Below are positions 16,832 to 24,720 of a stretch of 37,434 nucleotides of DNA, in pieces. The notes below the pieces were generated by a model. The model ran no database searches. It saw only the letters and a program-made list of their open reading frames with translations, and was not told the DNA's origin. The DNA is taken from NCBI RefSeq assembly GCF_003075435.1, contig NZ_QCZJ01000041.1:1-37434 (forward strand), in the 5' to 3' direction. This DNA comes from Terrimonas sp. (GTDB lineage Bacteria; Bacteroidota; Bacteroidia; Chitinophagales; Chitinophagaceae). The number at the start of each line of letters is the position of its first letter. The first letter of the stretch is position 1. The position numbers and the translations under genes are program-made.

Positions 16832-17278
16832 ATGGAAGTAATCTTAATACAAGACGTAGATAACCTGGGCTCTGCCAACGAAAAAGTAAAGGTAAAGAGC
16901 GGTTACGCACGTAATTATCTTATTCCTCAGAAATATGCTATCGAGGCTTCTCCATCTAATTTAAAACAATTGGAAGAAAAGCTGAAACAGCTGAAAAAGA
17001 AGGAAGAAAAATTACTGGCTGAAATTAACCAGGTAATAAGCAAACTGAACGAAGGTCCATTAAAAATTGGCGCGAAAACCGGTACTTCAGGTAAAATTTT
17101 CGGTAGCATTACTACTGTACAGCTTGCCCGTGCTATCCGCGACCAAAAAGGATATGAAATAGACCGCCGCAGGATTCATATTCTGGACGAAGTTAAAGAA
17201 CTCGGCACCCACAAAGCTAAAGTAGATTTCGGTAACGGAAACGAAACCGAGCTCAGCTTTGAAGTAGTGGCTGAATAA
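16832..17278 (+). CDS. rplI: 50S ribosomal protein bL9
   Basis: Large-subunit ribosomal protein bound near the base of the L1 stalk. The N-terminal rRNA-binding domain reads MEVILIQDVDNLGSANEKVK and continues into VKSGYARNYLIP, a family hallmark. A long connecting helix (about residues 43-75, rich in Lys, Glu and Leu) joins it to the C-terminal domain that contains KTGTSGKIFGSITT. The length of 148 residues is normal. It is the last gene of the operon, followed by a strong terminator. Its start is marked by a consensus Shine-Dalgarno, unlike the two genes before it. Confidence 0.98.
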   Translation: MEVILIQDVDNLGSANEKVKVKSGYARNYLIPQKYAIEASPSNLKQLEEKLKQLKKKEEKLLAEINQVISKLNEGPLKIGAKTGTSGKIFGSITTVQLARAIRDQKGYEIDRRRIHILDEVKELGTHKAKVDFGNGNETELSFEVVAE

Positions 17279-17291
17279 TATTTAAACTATA

Positions 17292-17335
17292 AGCAAAAGA
17301 GTAACATTACAATAGTTTTACTCTTTTGCTTTATA
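17292..17335 (+). terminator. terminator of the rpsF operon
   Basis: A perfect 13-bp stem, AGCAAAAGAGTAA (17292-17304) with TTACTCTTTTGCT (17318-17330), is followed by TTAT. Its AT-rich stem and weak T tail are unusual, but its position 13 bp after rplI supports it. Confidence 0.7.
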
Positions 17336-17356
17336 TGTGTTTTTACTTACCCCTTC

Positions 17357-17404
17357 TTTCCGTTTGTAATAAATATGGTATTTTTTATGGTATTACTACG
17401 GAAA
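17357..17404. repeat. inverted repeat upstream of the RRM gene
   Basis: The arms TTTCCGTTTGTAATA (17357-17371) and TATTACTACGGAAA (17391-17404) pair with one bulge and one mismatch. The loop contains two direct TATGGTATT units. The element lies between the rplI terminator and the RRM gene and could be a leader hairpin of the RRM transcript or a small repeat. Confidence 0.4.
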
Positions 17405-17543
17405 GCATTATCTTCACAATCAAGTAATGCCCATTAGTTCTATTCTGGCTGGTATTTACGGCTATTTCTCCGGGTTCTCAGATCATTGTAGCAACTATGT
17501 TTTCATTACCATTTTTATTTTTATTATTTAAAATTTTGTTACA

Positions 17544-17939
17544 ATGAACCTGTATGTAGGAAATCTCTCCTGGACTATGACAGAAGACGATTTAAGAACT
17601 TTATTTGAACAGTATGGTACTGTTTCCTCTATTAAAATTGTTAAAGACCGCGAAACCGGAAGAAGCAAAGGATTCGGTTTTGTAGAAATGGAAAATGACA
17701 CCGAAGCTCAGAATGCGCTCAGCAGCCTTTATGACAAAGAAATACAAGGCAGAAAGATCGTAATTAATGAAGCCCAGGAAAGACCGGCAAAACCAGGCGG
17801 TGGCGGCGGTTTTAAGAAAAGAGGATTTGGTGGCGGCGGTGGCGGCTACAACAAAGGCGGTGGCGGTGGATACCGTGATCGTGATCGCGGCGGAGACCGT
17901 GGAGGTTATAACAAAAGAGATTATAACAACGACTATTAA
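17544..17939 (+). CDS. Gly-rich RNA-binding protein with one RRM domain
   Basis: Small RNA-binding protein with a single RNA recognition motif and a Gly-rich tail, resembling the cold-inducible RRM proteins of cyanobacteria and Bacteroidota. The RNP2 motif is LYVGNL (residues 3-8) and the RNP1 motif is KGFGFVEM (42-49), with the aromatic residues needed for RNA stacking. From about residue 84 the tail is low-complexity, with GGGGG runs and RGG-like DRGGDRGGYNKR, suggestive of further RNA contacts. The total is 131 residues. It is a single-gene unit with a strong terminator and a leader of at least 140 bp that may be regulated, for example by cold. Confidence 0.95.
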   Translation: MNLYVGNLSWTMTEDDLRTLFEQYGTVSSIKIVKDRETGRSKGFGFVEMENDTEAQNALSSLYDKEIQGRKIVINEAQERPAKPGGGGGFKKRGFGGGGGGYNKGGGGGYRDRDRGGDRGGYNKRDYNNDY

Positions 17940-17963
17940 GTAATAATACTTTCAATCTTTTTA

Positions 17964-17993
17964 AAATCCCGAAGCAATTCGGGATTTTTTTTT
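17964..17993 (+). terminator. terminator of the RRM gene
   Basis: A perfect 10-bp stem AAATCCCGAA/TTCGGGATTT with a 4-nt loop (GCAA) is followed by a run of T residues, 24 bp after the stop codon. Confidence 0.9.
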
Positions 17994-18168
17994 CTGTAGC
18001 ACGATATTTAAACGGAAGATACAGGAAGGATTAAACCCCTGCACAAAATGCATAAGCCTTATGCCCTACACCTTAATCTTAATACCCAACCTTCTTATTT
18101 TCCGCCTGAATGTTGTATATTACCCACCCTCAATGCAGGAAATTGATTTTTCCACAAAAGACATGTGA

Positions 18169-19545
18169 ATGATTACAGTAATTATACCTGCTTTAAATGA
18201 ATCAAAAACAATTGAACAGATCATCAGTTTCTGTAACAGGCATGCATTGGTTACAGAAGTTATAGTGGTTGACGATAAATCTGAAGATAATACTGTTGAA
18301 ATTGCTTTACACAGCGGCGCAAAAGTTGTGCACAGCGCTGTAAGGGGCAAAGGCATTTCAATGAGGGATGGTATTCAAAATGCAGGGAATGATATTTTAA
18401 TTTTCCTGGATGGCGATATTGACCCCTATCCTGAAAAAACGATTGAGTTATTGGCGGATCCTATTATTAATAATGAAGCGGATTTTGTAAAAGCCAGTTT
18501 TGCCAGGAATGCCGGCAGGGTAACTGAACTGGTAGCCAAACCACTTCTTAACATATATTACCCCGGATTGGCAAACTTTTCGCAACCGTTAAGCGGTATG
18601 ATAGCAGGCAAAAAACAATTTTTCAACAGGATTAATTTTATTAATGATTACGGCGTAGATATAGGTATACTAATTGATATGTATTTAATGAAGGCCCGCA
18701 TTAAGGAAGTTAATATTGGCTATATTGAAAATAACAGCAAACCCTGGGAAAGCCTGGGTAAAATGAGCAAGGAAGTATCCCGGGCTATAATTACCAAGGC
18801 ACAGGGAGTAAGTAAAGATGATATCCCGGCAGAAGATATTTCTTCGATAGAAGCGATACAAAGAGAGCTGCATAATACATTGAAAGAAAACCTTTCGGAT
18901 TATAACAAGATGATCGTTTTTGACCTTGACAACACCATTTTTAAAGGTAAATTTATTGACACCTGCGCAAAGGCATTTGGTTTTGTGCGTGAACTGGAAG
19001 ACTTGCGGTTCAATGAAAAAGATCCGATCATACTTACAAAAAGGATTGGCTTATTGCTAAAAGGTAAAACCATAGATGATCTTTTACATATAGCAGCCGG
19101 TATAGAGATGGTAGATGACATTCAGGACGTAATAACAGCGCTGAAAGATAGAAAATACCGGGTTGGCATAATCAGCCATAGCTATGCGCTGATAGCAAAT
19201 TATGTAAAACAAAATATTGGTGCTGATTTTGTATATGCTAATCAACTGGAGTTCTTTGAAGGCAAAGCCACAGGAGAAGTAAATTTACCCTCCTATTTCT
19301 TTGCCTCGCCGGATAGTATTTGCGGACATGCTTTTTGCAAAAGCAATGCACTGCAATTTGCCTGCGACAAGTTTAATGTACCCTTAAAAAACTGCATCGC
19401 GGTTGGCGACGATAAAGACGACAGATGCATTGTAACACATGCAGGAAAAGGTGTAGCATTTTGCAGCTCCGATGAACTGCTTGAAAAGGTTTCATTTACG
19501 TCTATAAAAGAAAAAACATTTTACCCGTTGCTTAAAATAGCCTGA
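18169..19545 (+). CDS. fusion of GT2-like glycosyltransferase and HAD-family phosphatase
   Basis: Two-domain protein of 458 residues. Residues 1-215 form a nucleotide-sugar glycosyltransferase fold: VIIPALNESKTI at the start, VVDDKSEDNT (33-42) and the metal-binding DGDID (81-85). The later segment SKEVSRAIITKA resembles glucosyl-3-phosphoglycerate synthases (GpgS, family GT81). Residues 245-450 are a HAD phosphatase of the SerB/IB type: FDLDNT (251-256), IISHSYA (335-341) and GDDKDD (413-418). A synthase joined to a phosphatase would make and then dephosphorylate a sugar phosphate, for example glucosylglycerate as a compatible solute. That product is inference; a dolichol- or polyprenyl-type GT2 role is possible. 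A universal stress protein gene follows 46 bp later, which suits a stress role. Confidence 0.85.
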   Translation: MITVIIPALNESKTIEQIISFCNRHALVTEVIVVDDKSEDNTVEIALHSGAKVVHSAVRGKGISMRDGIQNAGNDILIFLDGDIDPYPEKTIELLADPIINNEADFVKASFARNAGRVTELVAKPLLNIYYPGLANFSQPLSGMIAGKKQFFNRINFINDYGVDIGILIDMYLMKARIKEVNIGYIENNSKPWESLGKMSKEVSRAIITKAQGVSKDDIPAEDISSIEAIQRELHNTLKENLSDYNKMIVFDLDNTIFKGKFIDTCAKAFGFVRELEDLRFNEKDPIILTKRIGLLLKGKTIDDLLHIAAGIEMVDDIQDVITALKDRKYRVGIISHSYALIANYVKQNIGADFVYANQLEFFEGKATGEVNLPSYFFASPDSICGHAFCKSNALQFACDKFNVPLKNCIAVGDDKDDRCIVTHAGKGVAFCSSDELLEKVSFTSIKEKTFYPLLKIA

Positions 19546-19591
19546 GAAACACAACAGGTATTTTTTTGAATAACCAATAAACCAAAATGCT

Positions 19592-20458
19592 ATGCAAAAC
19601 AATTTTTACAATATTCTTATTCCTATTGACTTTACCGTAAAAAATAAATGGGCTATTACAAAAGCTATTGAATTAGCCAATAGTTTCAACTGCAATATTC
19701 ACCTGGTACACGTGGTATTTAAACCGGTTTTTCCTTTAATAAATATTGATGCAAGCAATTTTACACCCTATGCATCTCATATTAATATGCAAACCTGCCG
19801 CGAAAAATTAGCGGAGCTAAAGGCGATATACAAAAAACAAATGGTTGGAGAAGGTGAAATTGAAATCAGCCTTTTACAAGGCCATCCACAAAAACAGCTG
19901 AAGCAGTATATTGAAAACTATAAAATGGATCTGGTTGTGATGGGCCTGGCAAAATTTAATTTATTTGACAGGATCATTTCATCAATCTCTATAAGTTTGC
20001 TGGCAAAAAAGGTAAGTGTTCCTATCCTCGCAATAAGATCAAGCGGGTTGGTTAGTCATTTCAAAAAAATAGTGTTGCCGCTGCATGATGATATTCCGGT
20101 TGACCGTGTAAAACTGGCAACCACGCTTGCCCGTTCTTTTAAATCCACTGTTTATCTTGTTTCATTAAGAAACAACAGTAACAAAAAAAATGTTTTGGAT
20201 AAAACCTTAGAACTTGTACAAAGCGTATCTACTATACCTGTTCAATGTTTTTTGTTAGAAGGCCAGAATCTTGCAAAAAGCACGCTTGATTTTTCAAGGC
20301 GTATTAATGCAGATTTAATACTTGGCCAGTCAAGGAAAGAATTTCAGCTACCAGGATTATGGAACAGGATAACCAAACGCATTATGGCTTATGCTTCTAA
20401 GATACCTGTACTCACCCTTGATAAACCAACCGAACAAAATGAAAGCGTGGCAGGGTGA
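19592..20458 (+). CDS. two-domain universal stress protein (UspA family)
   Basis: Cytoplasmic protein with two tandem Usp folds. The first starts YNILIPIDFTVKNKWAITKA and includes LVHVVF, QGHPQKQLKQYIE and DLVVMGLAK. The second starts near residue 160 (KKIVLPLHDDIPVDRVKLA) and includes ADLILGQSRKE. Neither domain shows the full G-x2-G-x9-G-S/T ATP-binding pattern, so nucleotide binding is uncertain. The length of 288 residues is usual for two-domain members in Bacteroidota. It lies 46 bp after the GT-HAD fusion on the same strand and is probably cotranscribed with it. Usp proteins often join stress and solute responses. Confidence 0.9.
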   Translation: MQNNFYNILIPIDFTVKNKWAITKAIELANSFNCNIHLVHVVFKPVFPLINIDASNFTPYASHINMQTCREKLAELKAIYKKQMVGEGEIEISLLQGHPQKQLKQYIENYKMDLVVMGLAKFNLFDRIISSISISLLAKKVSVPILAIRSSGLVSHFKKIVLPLHDDIPVDRVKLATTLARSFKSTVYLVSLRNNSNKKNVLDKTLELVQSVSTIPVQCFLLEGQNLAKSTLDFSRRINADLILGQSRKEFQLPGLWNRITKRIMAYASKIPVLTLDKPTEQNESVAG

Positions 20459-20475
20459 TCTTTCTATAAGAAAAA

Positions 20476-20970
20476 TTATCTCTTACCTAATTCAATCACT
20501 TCACAATCTTTCATATTGTTTCCATCAATGGTAAGCCGAACAATGGTTCTCACTTTATGCCAGCCCTGTTTACCTGCTGCACCGGGATTAATATGCAGGC
20601 ACTGTAATTTATCATCATACATCACTTTCAGAATGTGAGAGTGGCCGCTGATGAATAATTTTGACTGGGCAGTTATAATTTCCTGCTTTACGCCAGGCGC
20701 GTAACTGCCCGGGTAGCCGCCAATATGCTGCATAAACACCGGTATATCTTCAATGGTGAAATGCAACTTTTCAGGATAAACATTTCTTATATCATTGCTA
20801 TCTATATTACCGTATACACCGCGCAAAGGCTTATGTTTTTTTAATGCATCTGCAATGGTGATATTACCAAAATCACCTGCATGCCAGATTTCATCGCATT
20901 GCGCAAAATGATCAAAAACTTTTTCATCAAGATAACCGTGCGTATCTGATATTATACCAATTCTTTTCAT
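20476..20970 (-). CDS. YfcE/MJ0936-type metallophosphoesterase
   Basis: Calcineurin-like phosphoesterase of the small YfcE/MJ0936 family, acting on phosphodiesters with two bound metal ions. The metal ligands are in ISDTHG (D9, H11), AGDFGN, YGNID, QHIGG and SGHSH. The length of 164 residues is normal, and it has no signal peptide, so it is cytoplasmic. The natural substrate is not known for most members. It converges with the universal stress protein gene, 17 bp between stops, and is followed by no clear terminator. Confidence 0.95.
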   Translation of the reverse strand: MKRIGIISDTHGYLDEKVFDHFAQCDEIWHAGDFGNITIADALKKHKPLRGVYGNIDSNDIRNVYPEKLHFTIEDIPVFMQHIGGYPGSYAPGVKQEIITAQSKLFISGHSHILKVMYDDKLQCLHINPGAAGKQGWHKVRTIVRLTIDGNNMKDCEVIELGKR

Positions 20971-21066
20971 TGTTATTATATAGCAATCGCCAGAGACGAT
21001 AAGATGAAAGTATTAGCGATGACTTTTAATACGGCAGGTACAATTTGATAGTTACAGCTAATCCGT

Positions 21067-21399
21067 TTATTTCATGCCGATAAATATACCATCCTCTGTC
21101 ATCCGCACAGGCCAGCATTTCATATAGTATCCTTCACCACTAACATTGCGCCCGGTTTGTATATCAAACTTATACCGGTGAACTGGGCATACCACATAGC
21201 CTGCAGGATTAATATACCCATCTGCCATTATACCACCCGCATGAGGGCATTTATATGCAAAGCCATATAAACCGTTATTGTATTTTGCTATGCATATTTT
21301 CTTTCCATTCACCACAGCAATGGCAATATTATTGCCTGCAAAATCAAGCTCATTAACATGTTCCGCCAGCTTATACCAATAATAATTTGTATCAGGCAT
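21067..21399 (-). CDS. Rieske [2Fe-2S] ferredoxin-like protein
   Basis: Small soluble protein with a single Rieske fold. The cluster ligands are visible: C51 and H53 in KCPHAGG, and C71 and H74 in VCPVHRYKFD. The length of 110 residues is that of the stand-alone Rieske ferredoxins that supply electrons to oxygenases or nitrite reductase-type enzymes. No oxygenase is adjacent. The ATG overlaps the hflX stop by one base (TAATG), so the gene is translationally coupled to hflX and lies in the same operon; why these two are linked is not evident. Confidence 0.92.
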   Translation of the reverse strand: MPDTNYYWYKLAEHVNELDFAGNNIAIAVVNGKKICIAKYNNGLYGFAYKCPHAGGIMADGYINPAGYVVCPVHRYKFDIQTGRNVSGEGYYMKCWPVRMTEDGIFIGMK

Positions 21400-22592
21400 T
21401 AATAAAAGAAATCCGTTTTATATGGATAACGAATGCGGTAGTTTTCGCGAATTTTGTCAATCAGCACTTTTCTCAGTTCATCAATATTCTGTCTTTCGGT
21501 TGCGGAAATAAAAATACAATTACCCCTTGTATCATTTACCCATCTTTCTTTCAGCTCCCGCAGCAACTGTTCTTTTGTTTCGCTGTCCAGCCATTCATCA
21601 AATGTATTTTTTACATAAAGATCCATCTTGTTAAACACTGTAATTACAGGTTTATCGTGGCAACCAAGTTCCTGCAGCGTCTTGTTCACCACCGCCATCT
21701 GGTCTTCATATTGCGGGTGCGATATATCTACCACATGCAATAAAATATCACTTTCTTTTACCTCATCCAATGTACTCTTAAAACTTTCTACCAAATGGTG
21801 AGGCAGCTTCCTGATAAAGCCTACCGTATCGCTGAGGAGAAAAGGGGTATTTTCAAAAACCACTTTCCGGGTAGTGGTATCTAAAGTTGCAAAGAGCTTA
21901 TTTTCTGCAAATACTTCGCTCTTGCTTAATACATTCATGATGGTTGATTTGCCCACATTGGTATAACCTACCAACGCCACACGAATAAATTCACCTCTTT
22001 CTTTCCGCTGCGTAAATGCCTGCTTATCTATTTCAGCAAGGCGTTTACGCAATAATGATATTTTATCGCGGACAATACGGCGATCCGTTTCTATTTCTGT
22101 TTCACCCGGGCCACGCGTACCAATACCACCCCCCAAACGCTCAAGGTGCTTCCACATACCGCGAAGCCTTGGTAGTATATACTGGTATTGCGCAAGCTCT
22201 ACCTGTGCTTTTGCCTGTGCTGTTTTTGCCCTGCTGGCAAAAATATCAAGGATCAGGTCACTCCTGTCAATCACTTTAATATCCAATGCTTTTTCAATAT
22301 TGGTAATTTGAGCACCTGTAAGCTCATCATCAAAAATCGCTACCTCAATATCTTTATGGAGTTGAATATAATCATGTATTTCTTCGAGCTTTCCTTTACC
22401 TATAAAAGTTTTACTATCAGGATGAGGAAGCTTCTGAAAAAAAGTTTTTACCGCTTTTGCCCCGGCAGTTTCAGCCAGAAAAGCCAGTTCATTAAGATAT
22501 TCATGTAATTGCTGCTCGGTTTGCTGTTTGTATACCAGCCCAACAAGAATCGCTTTCTCTTCTTTTGAAAATTTATTTTTCTTATCAATCAA
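21399..22592 (-). CDS. hflX: GTPase HflX
   Basis: Ribosome-associated GTPase that splits stalled or stressed ribosomes. The HflX N-terminal domain includes FIGKGKLEEI and the family hallmark GGGIGTRGPGETEIE (154-168). The GTPase domain has G1 GYTNVGKST (209-217), G3 DTVGF (255-259) and G4 NKMD (321-324). The length of 397 residues is normal for Bacteroidota. Translation starts at TTG (22592); no ATG lies near the family N-terminus, and the preceding frame is closed. A -7 box lies about 21 bp upstream at 22613-22620. The stop overlaps the start of a Rieske protein gene by one base. Confidence 0.97.
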   Translation of the reverse strand: MIDKKNKFSKEEKAILVGLVYKQQTEQQLHEYLNELAFLAETAGAKAVKTFFQKLPHPDSKTFIGKGKLEEIHDYIQLHKDIEVAIFDDELTGAQITNIEKALDIKVIDRSDLILDIFASRAKTAQAKAQVELAQYQYILPRLRGMWKHLERLGGGIGTRGPGETEIETDRRIVRDKISLLRKRLAEIDKQAFTQRKERGEFIRVALVGYTNVGKSTIMNVLSKSEVFAENKLFATLDTTTRKVVFENTPFLLSDTVGFIRKLPHHLVESFKSTLDEVKESDILLHVVDISHPQYEDQMAVVNKTLQELGCHDKPVITVFNKMDLYVKNTFDEWLDSETKEQLLRELKERWVNDTRGNCIFISATERQNIDELRKVLIDKIRENYRIRYPYKTDFFY

Positions 22593-22612
22593 CTCGGTTA
22601 ATTTTTATGCTG

Positions 22613-22620
22613 CAAATGTA
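22613..22620 (-). promoter_or_regulatory. candidate -7 box of the hflX promoter
   Basis: On the minus strand TACATTTG matches the TAnnTTTG consensus, about 21 bp before the hflX TTG start. No good -33 element was seen. Confidence 0.45.
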
Positions 22621-22633
22621 AAGCAGGTTCAAA

Positions 22634-22661
22634 TAAAAACGGATGCCGATGACATCCGTTT
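22634..22661 (-). terminator. terminator of the outer-membrane barrel gene
   Basis: On the minus strand the arms AAACGGATG and CATCCGTTT form a perfect 9-bp stem with a 7-nt loop, followed by TTATTT. It ends transcription 28 bp after the stop codon and lies just before the hflX promoter. Confidence 0.85.
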
Positions 22662-22688
22662 AATTATTTAAATGCTTTACTGGTATTA

Positions 22689-23414
22689 CTATAATCCACT
22701 AATACACAAACCTATAGTATAAGGCCTTATATTAGGTCCATAACCATCTTTCACAAAAGTATTGATCTGGTATGTTCCAAAAACAGAAAATACGCCATAT
22801 CCTACTCTTACGGTGGCAGCCAGGCGTGTAGCATTAAAGTTTCTCCTGTCTTTTACCCGGTAGCTGTATCCGCCATTGTTTTGTGTATCTCTTGATACTT
22901 TTGCTTTTGTATGCGCATCCACCATTGTGCCTACCTTAAGACCAATAGCTGCTTTAAAAGATTTATTGAAATTTGCCGGGTTAGCAGCATACCTCAATTC
23001 AACAGGTATCTCAAGGTAAGTGGTTGCAAGCTTGTATTTCTTATACGTGTTAACGGTATCGTTCGTAAAAGCTAATGGTGATTTGGTTAAGTCAATATAG
23101 GTTTCTTTGAAAAACATATTATCTGTTCCAACACCCACACCGGCCGCTGCACTAAAATTCGGGGTTGACTTAAATGGAAAGTCATACATAAAGTACATAT
23201 TGAATGTTCTGCTGAGCCCCTTTGTATTAATATCGTCAACATCCCCGGACCACCCATTATAACCAAGCTGCAACATAAAATGGTCTGCTGCCCTTCCGGA
23301 TAATTGTGCTTTACTCCAATCTTTCTTTTTAGGAATTGAGTCAGTTTCAGTTTGAGCAAAAATGTAATTGCCTGAAATAATAAATAATGCCAGTAGCAGT
23401 GAGAAACGCTTCAT
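22689..23414 (-). CDS. outer-membrane beta-barrel protein
   Basis: Small outer-membrane protein of the 8-strand barrel type. The signal peptide is MKRFSLLLALFIISGNYIFA, with cleavage probable before QTETDS. The mature part has alternating polar/hydrophobic strands (HFMLQLGYNGWSGDVDD, NMYFMYDFPF, ATTYLEIPVELRYAANPANF, FKAAIGLKVG, AATVRVGYGVFSVFGTYQI). It ends in a strand with the usual terminal hydrophobic residue. The segment TYLEIPVELRY is common in Bacteroidota barrel proteins of the PorT-like class. The function is unknown; adhesion or a structural role is possible. It has its own promoter and terminator. The length is 241 residues. Confidence 0.85.
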   Translation of the reverse strand: MKRFSLLLALFIISGNYIFAQTETDSIPKKKDWSKAQLSGRAADHFMLQLGYNGWSGDVDDINTKGLSRTFNMYFMYDFPFKSTPNFSAAAGVGVGTDNMFFKETYIDLTKSPLAFTNDTVNTYKKYKLATTYLEIPVELRYAANPANFNKSFKAAIGLKVGTMVDAHTKAKVSRDTQNNGGYSYRVKDRRNFNATRLAATVRVGYGVFSVFGTYQINTFVKDGYGPNIRPYTIGLCISGL

Positions 23415-23430
23415 AATTTTAATTGAGTGA

Positions 23431-23438
23431 CAAATGTA
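23431..23438 (-). promoter_or_regulatory. candidate -7 box of the barrel-protein promoter
   Basis: On the minus strand TACATTTG matches TAnnTTTG, about 17 bp before the ATG at 23414. The same octamer precedes hflX. Confidence 0.45.
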
Positions 23439-23602
23439 TCCTGCAACAGGTTAATAAAAGGTTAAAGAGGAATCTGAATCTACCAGAATTTTGAGCTTCA
23501 CCGGCTTTATCTTTTAAGCAATGCCTGTATTTACTTTTAAAACACAGGCACAGTTGCTGAACAACTGGCCTTACCGGCTGAAACCGGGCGACCCGGTATT
23601 TG

Positions 23603-23676
23603 TGGACCCTGCTGGGCTCGAACCAGCGACCCTCTGATTATGAGTCAGATGCTCTAACCGGCTGAGCTAAGGGTCC
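23603..23676 (-). tRNA. tRNA with CAT anticodon, probably tRNA-Ile2 (lysidine type)
   Basis: A 74-nt cloverleaf is complete: acceptor GGACCCT/AGGGTCC with discriminator A, D-stem GCTC/GAGC, anticodon stem TCTGA/TCAGA with loop CTCATAA, and T-stem GCTGG/CCAGC with loop TTCGAGC. CCA is not encoded. The anticodon CAT is shared by tRNA-Met and tRNA-Ile2. The TTAGCTCAG start and the GCTGG/CCAGC T-arm are closer to E. coli tRNA-Ile2 than to its elongator tRNA-Met, so I favour the isoleucine tRNA whose C34 is changed to lysidine by TilS. The initiator is excluded: the acceptor pair is G-C, not C-A. Confidence 0.95.
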
Positions 23677-23847
23677 AAAAAAAGTTATACCAGATAAAAA
23701 GAACTACCCCTTTTGCTATTAAAGGAGTGCAAAGGTAGAAAAAAAGATGATTATGAATAATTTTTCTTGAAGCAGCATAATTTAATTTTACACCATCCTG
23801 TAAAATGAGGAATTAAAGTTAACAAAGGCTTGCACAGATTGCACCTG

Positions 23848-24438
23848 ATGAATAACAATCATACAAATATCGAATTGCTCCAGCAAAAAGTTGCCCTGTT
23901 CAGTGATCAACAATCATATAATGAGCTGTTTTTGCATTTTTATCCATCCCTGCAGCAGTTTGCCTTTTCCTTTGTAAAATCCAAACAATTGTCTGAAGAA
24001 GTGGTTTCAGATGTATTTATAAAAATCTGGGAGAAAAGGAAAACCCTTCACAATATCACCAATCTTAAGCTTTACCTGTTCACCAGCACCCGTAATACGG
24101 CAATCAATTATCTGAAAAAGAAAAAAGGGGAACAGCACATCCTGGCAGAAGATTATTGGGTTGAGCTGAATAGTGTTTATTTTGACCCTGAAAAATTAAT
24201 GATTACCGCAGAAATGGTAACCAGGATACATAAAGCCATTCAAAGCCTGCCTCCAAAATGCAAGTTGATTTTTAAATTAATAAAAGAGGAAGGGTTAAAA
24301 TATAAAGAAGTTGCTGCCCTGCTTGACCTGTCTGTGAAAACAGTAGAAAACCAGATGACCCTCGCATTAAAAAGAATCGGTTCTGAAATCGGCTTTAATA
24401 TTAAACACTCTATCTCCACAACTACTAAACCTGCCTGA
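23848..24438 (+). CDS. orphan ECF-type RNA polymerase sigma factor
   Basis: Sigma-70 family ECF sigma factor (about 196 residues). Region 2 is seen in ELFLHFYPSLQQFAFSFVKS and SEEVVSDVFIKIWEKR; the segment NLKLYLFTSTRNTAINYLKK is also typical. Region 4 is seen in LPPKCKLIFKLIKEEGLKYKEVA and LSVKTVENQMTLALKRI. This is the Bacteroidota pattern of sigma factors linked to FecR and SusC, but no FecR gene is adjacent. The next gene, 282 bp away, is a lytic transglycosylase. I prefer the ATG at 23848 over the TTG at 23830, because the family N-terminus begins there. Confidence 0.92.
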   Translation: MNNNHTNIELLQQKVALFSDQQSYNELFLHFYPSLQQFAFSFVKSKQLSEEVVSDVFIKIWEKRKTLHNITNLKLYLFTSTRNTAINYLKKKKGEQHILAEDYWVELNSVYFDPEKLMITAEMVTRIHKAIQSLPPKCKLIFKLIKEEGLKYKEVAALLDLSVKTVENQMTLALKRIGSEIGFNIKHSISTTTKPA

Positions 24439-24568
24439 CGCTTAAAAAAAGCGACATTATTTCCGTATTTAACGCCAAAAGGGCATAAAATGAGGATGAA
24501 CTAACGTTATTTACCATTAATCATGGCATAATTTTGGCTTAATACTATGGCAAATCGTTTTGACCTAT

Positions 24569-24576
24569 TACATTTG
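24569..24576 (+). promoter_or_regulatory. possible -7 box upstream of the lytic transglycosylase
   Basis: TACATTTG matches TAnnTTTG and would give a leader of about 140 nt before the ATG at 24721. No -33 element at the right distance was seen, so this is weak. Confidence 0.25.
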
Positions 24577-24720
24577 CCTTCTACCCCAATATCGATAGCA
24601 AAACCTTTCACGATTTATTAGGATTTCCGTACCCCCTGTGAATCAACCAATTATTTTGTAGCCTTCTTTTTTGGAATCATAATTGCAAAGAGGGAGCAAA
24701 CCAAAAAAATTGAGTTATTT

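Noticed and set aside
23575-23600. Terminator hairpin after the tRNA (ACCGGG/CCCGGT)
   Set aside because: The stem is only 6 bp with a 3-nt loop and no T run follows, so support is too weak.
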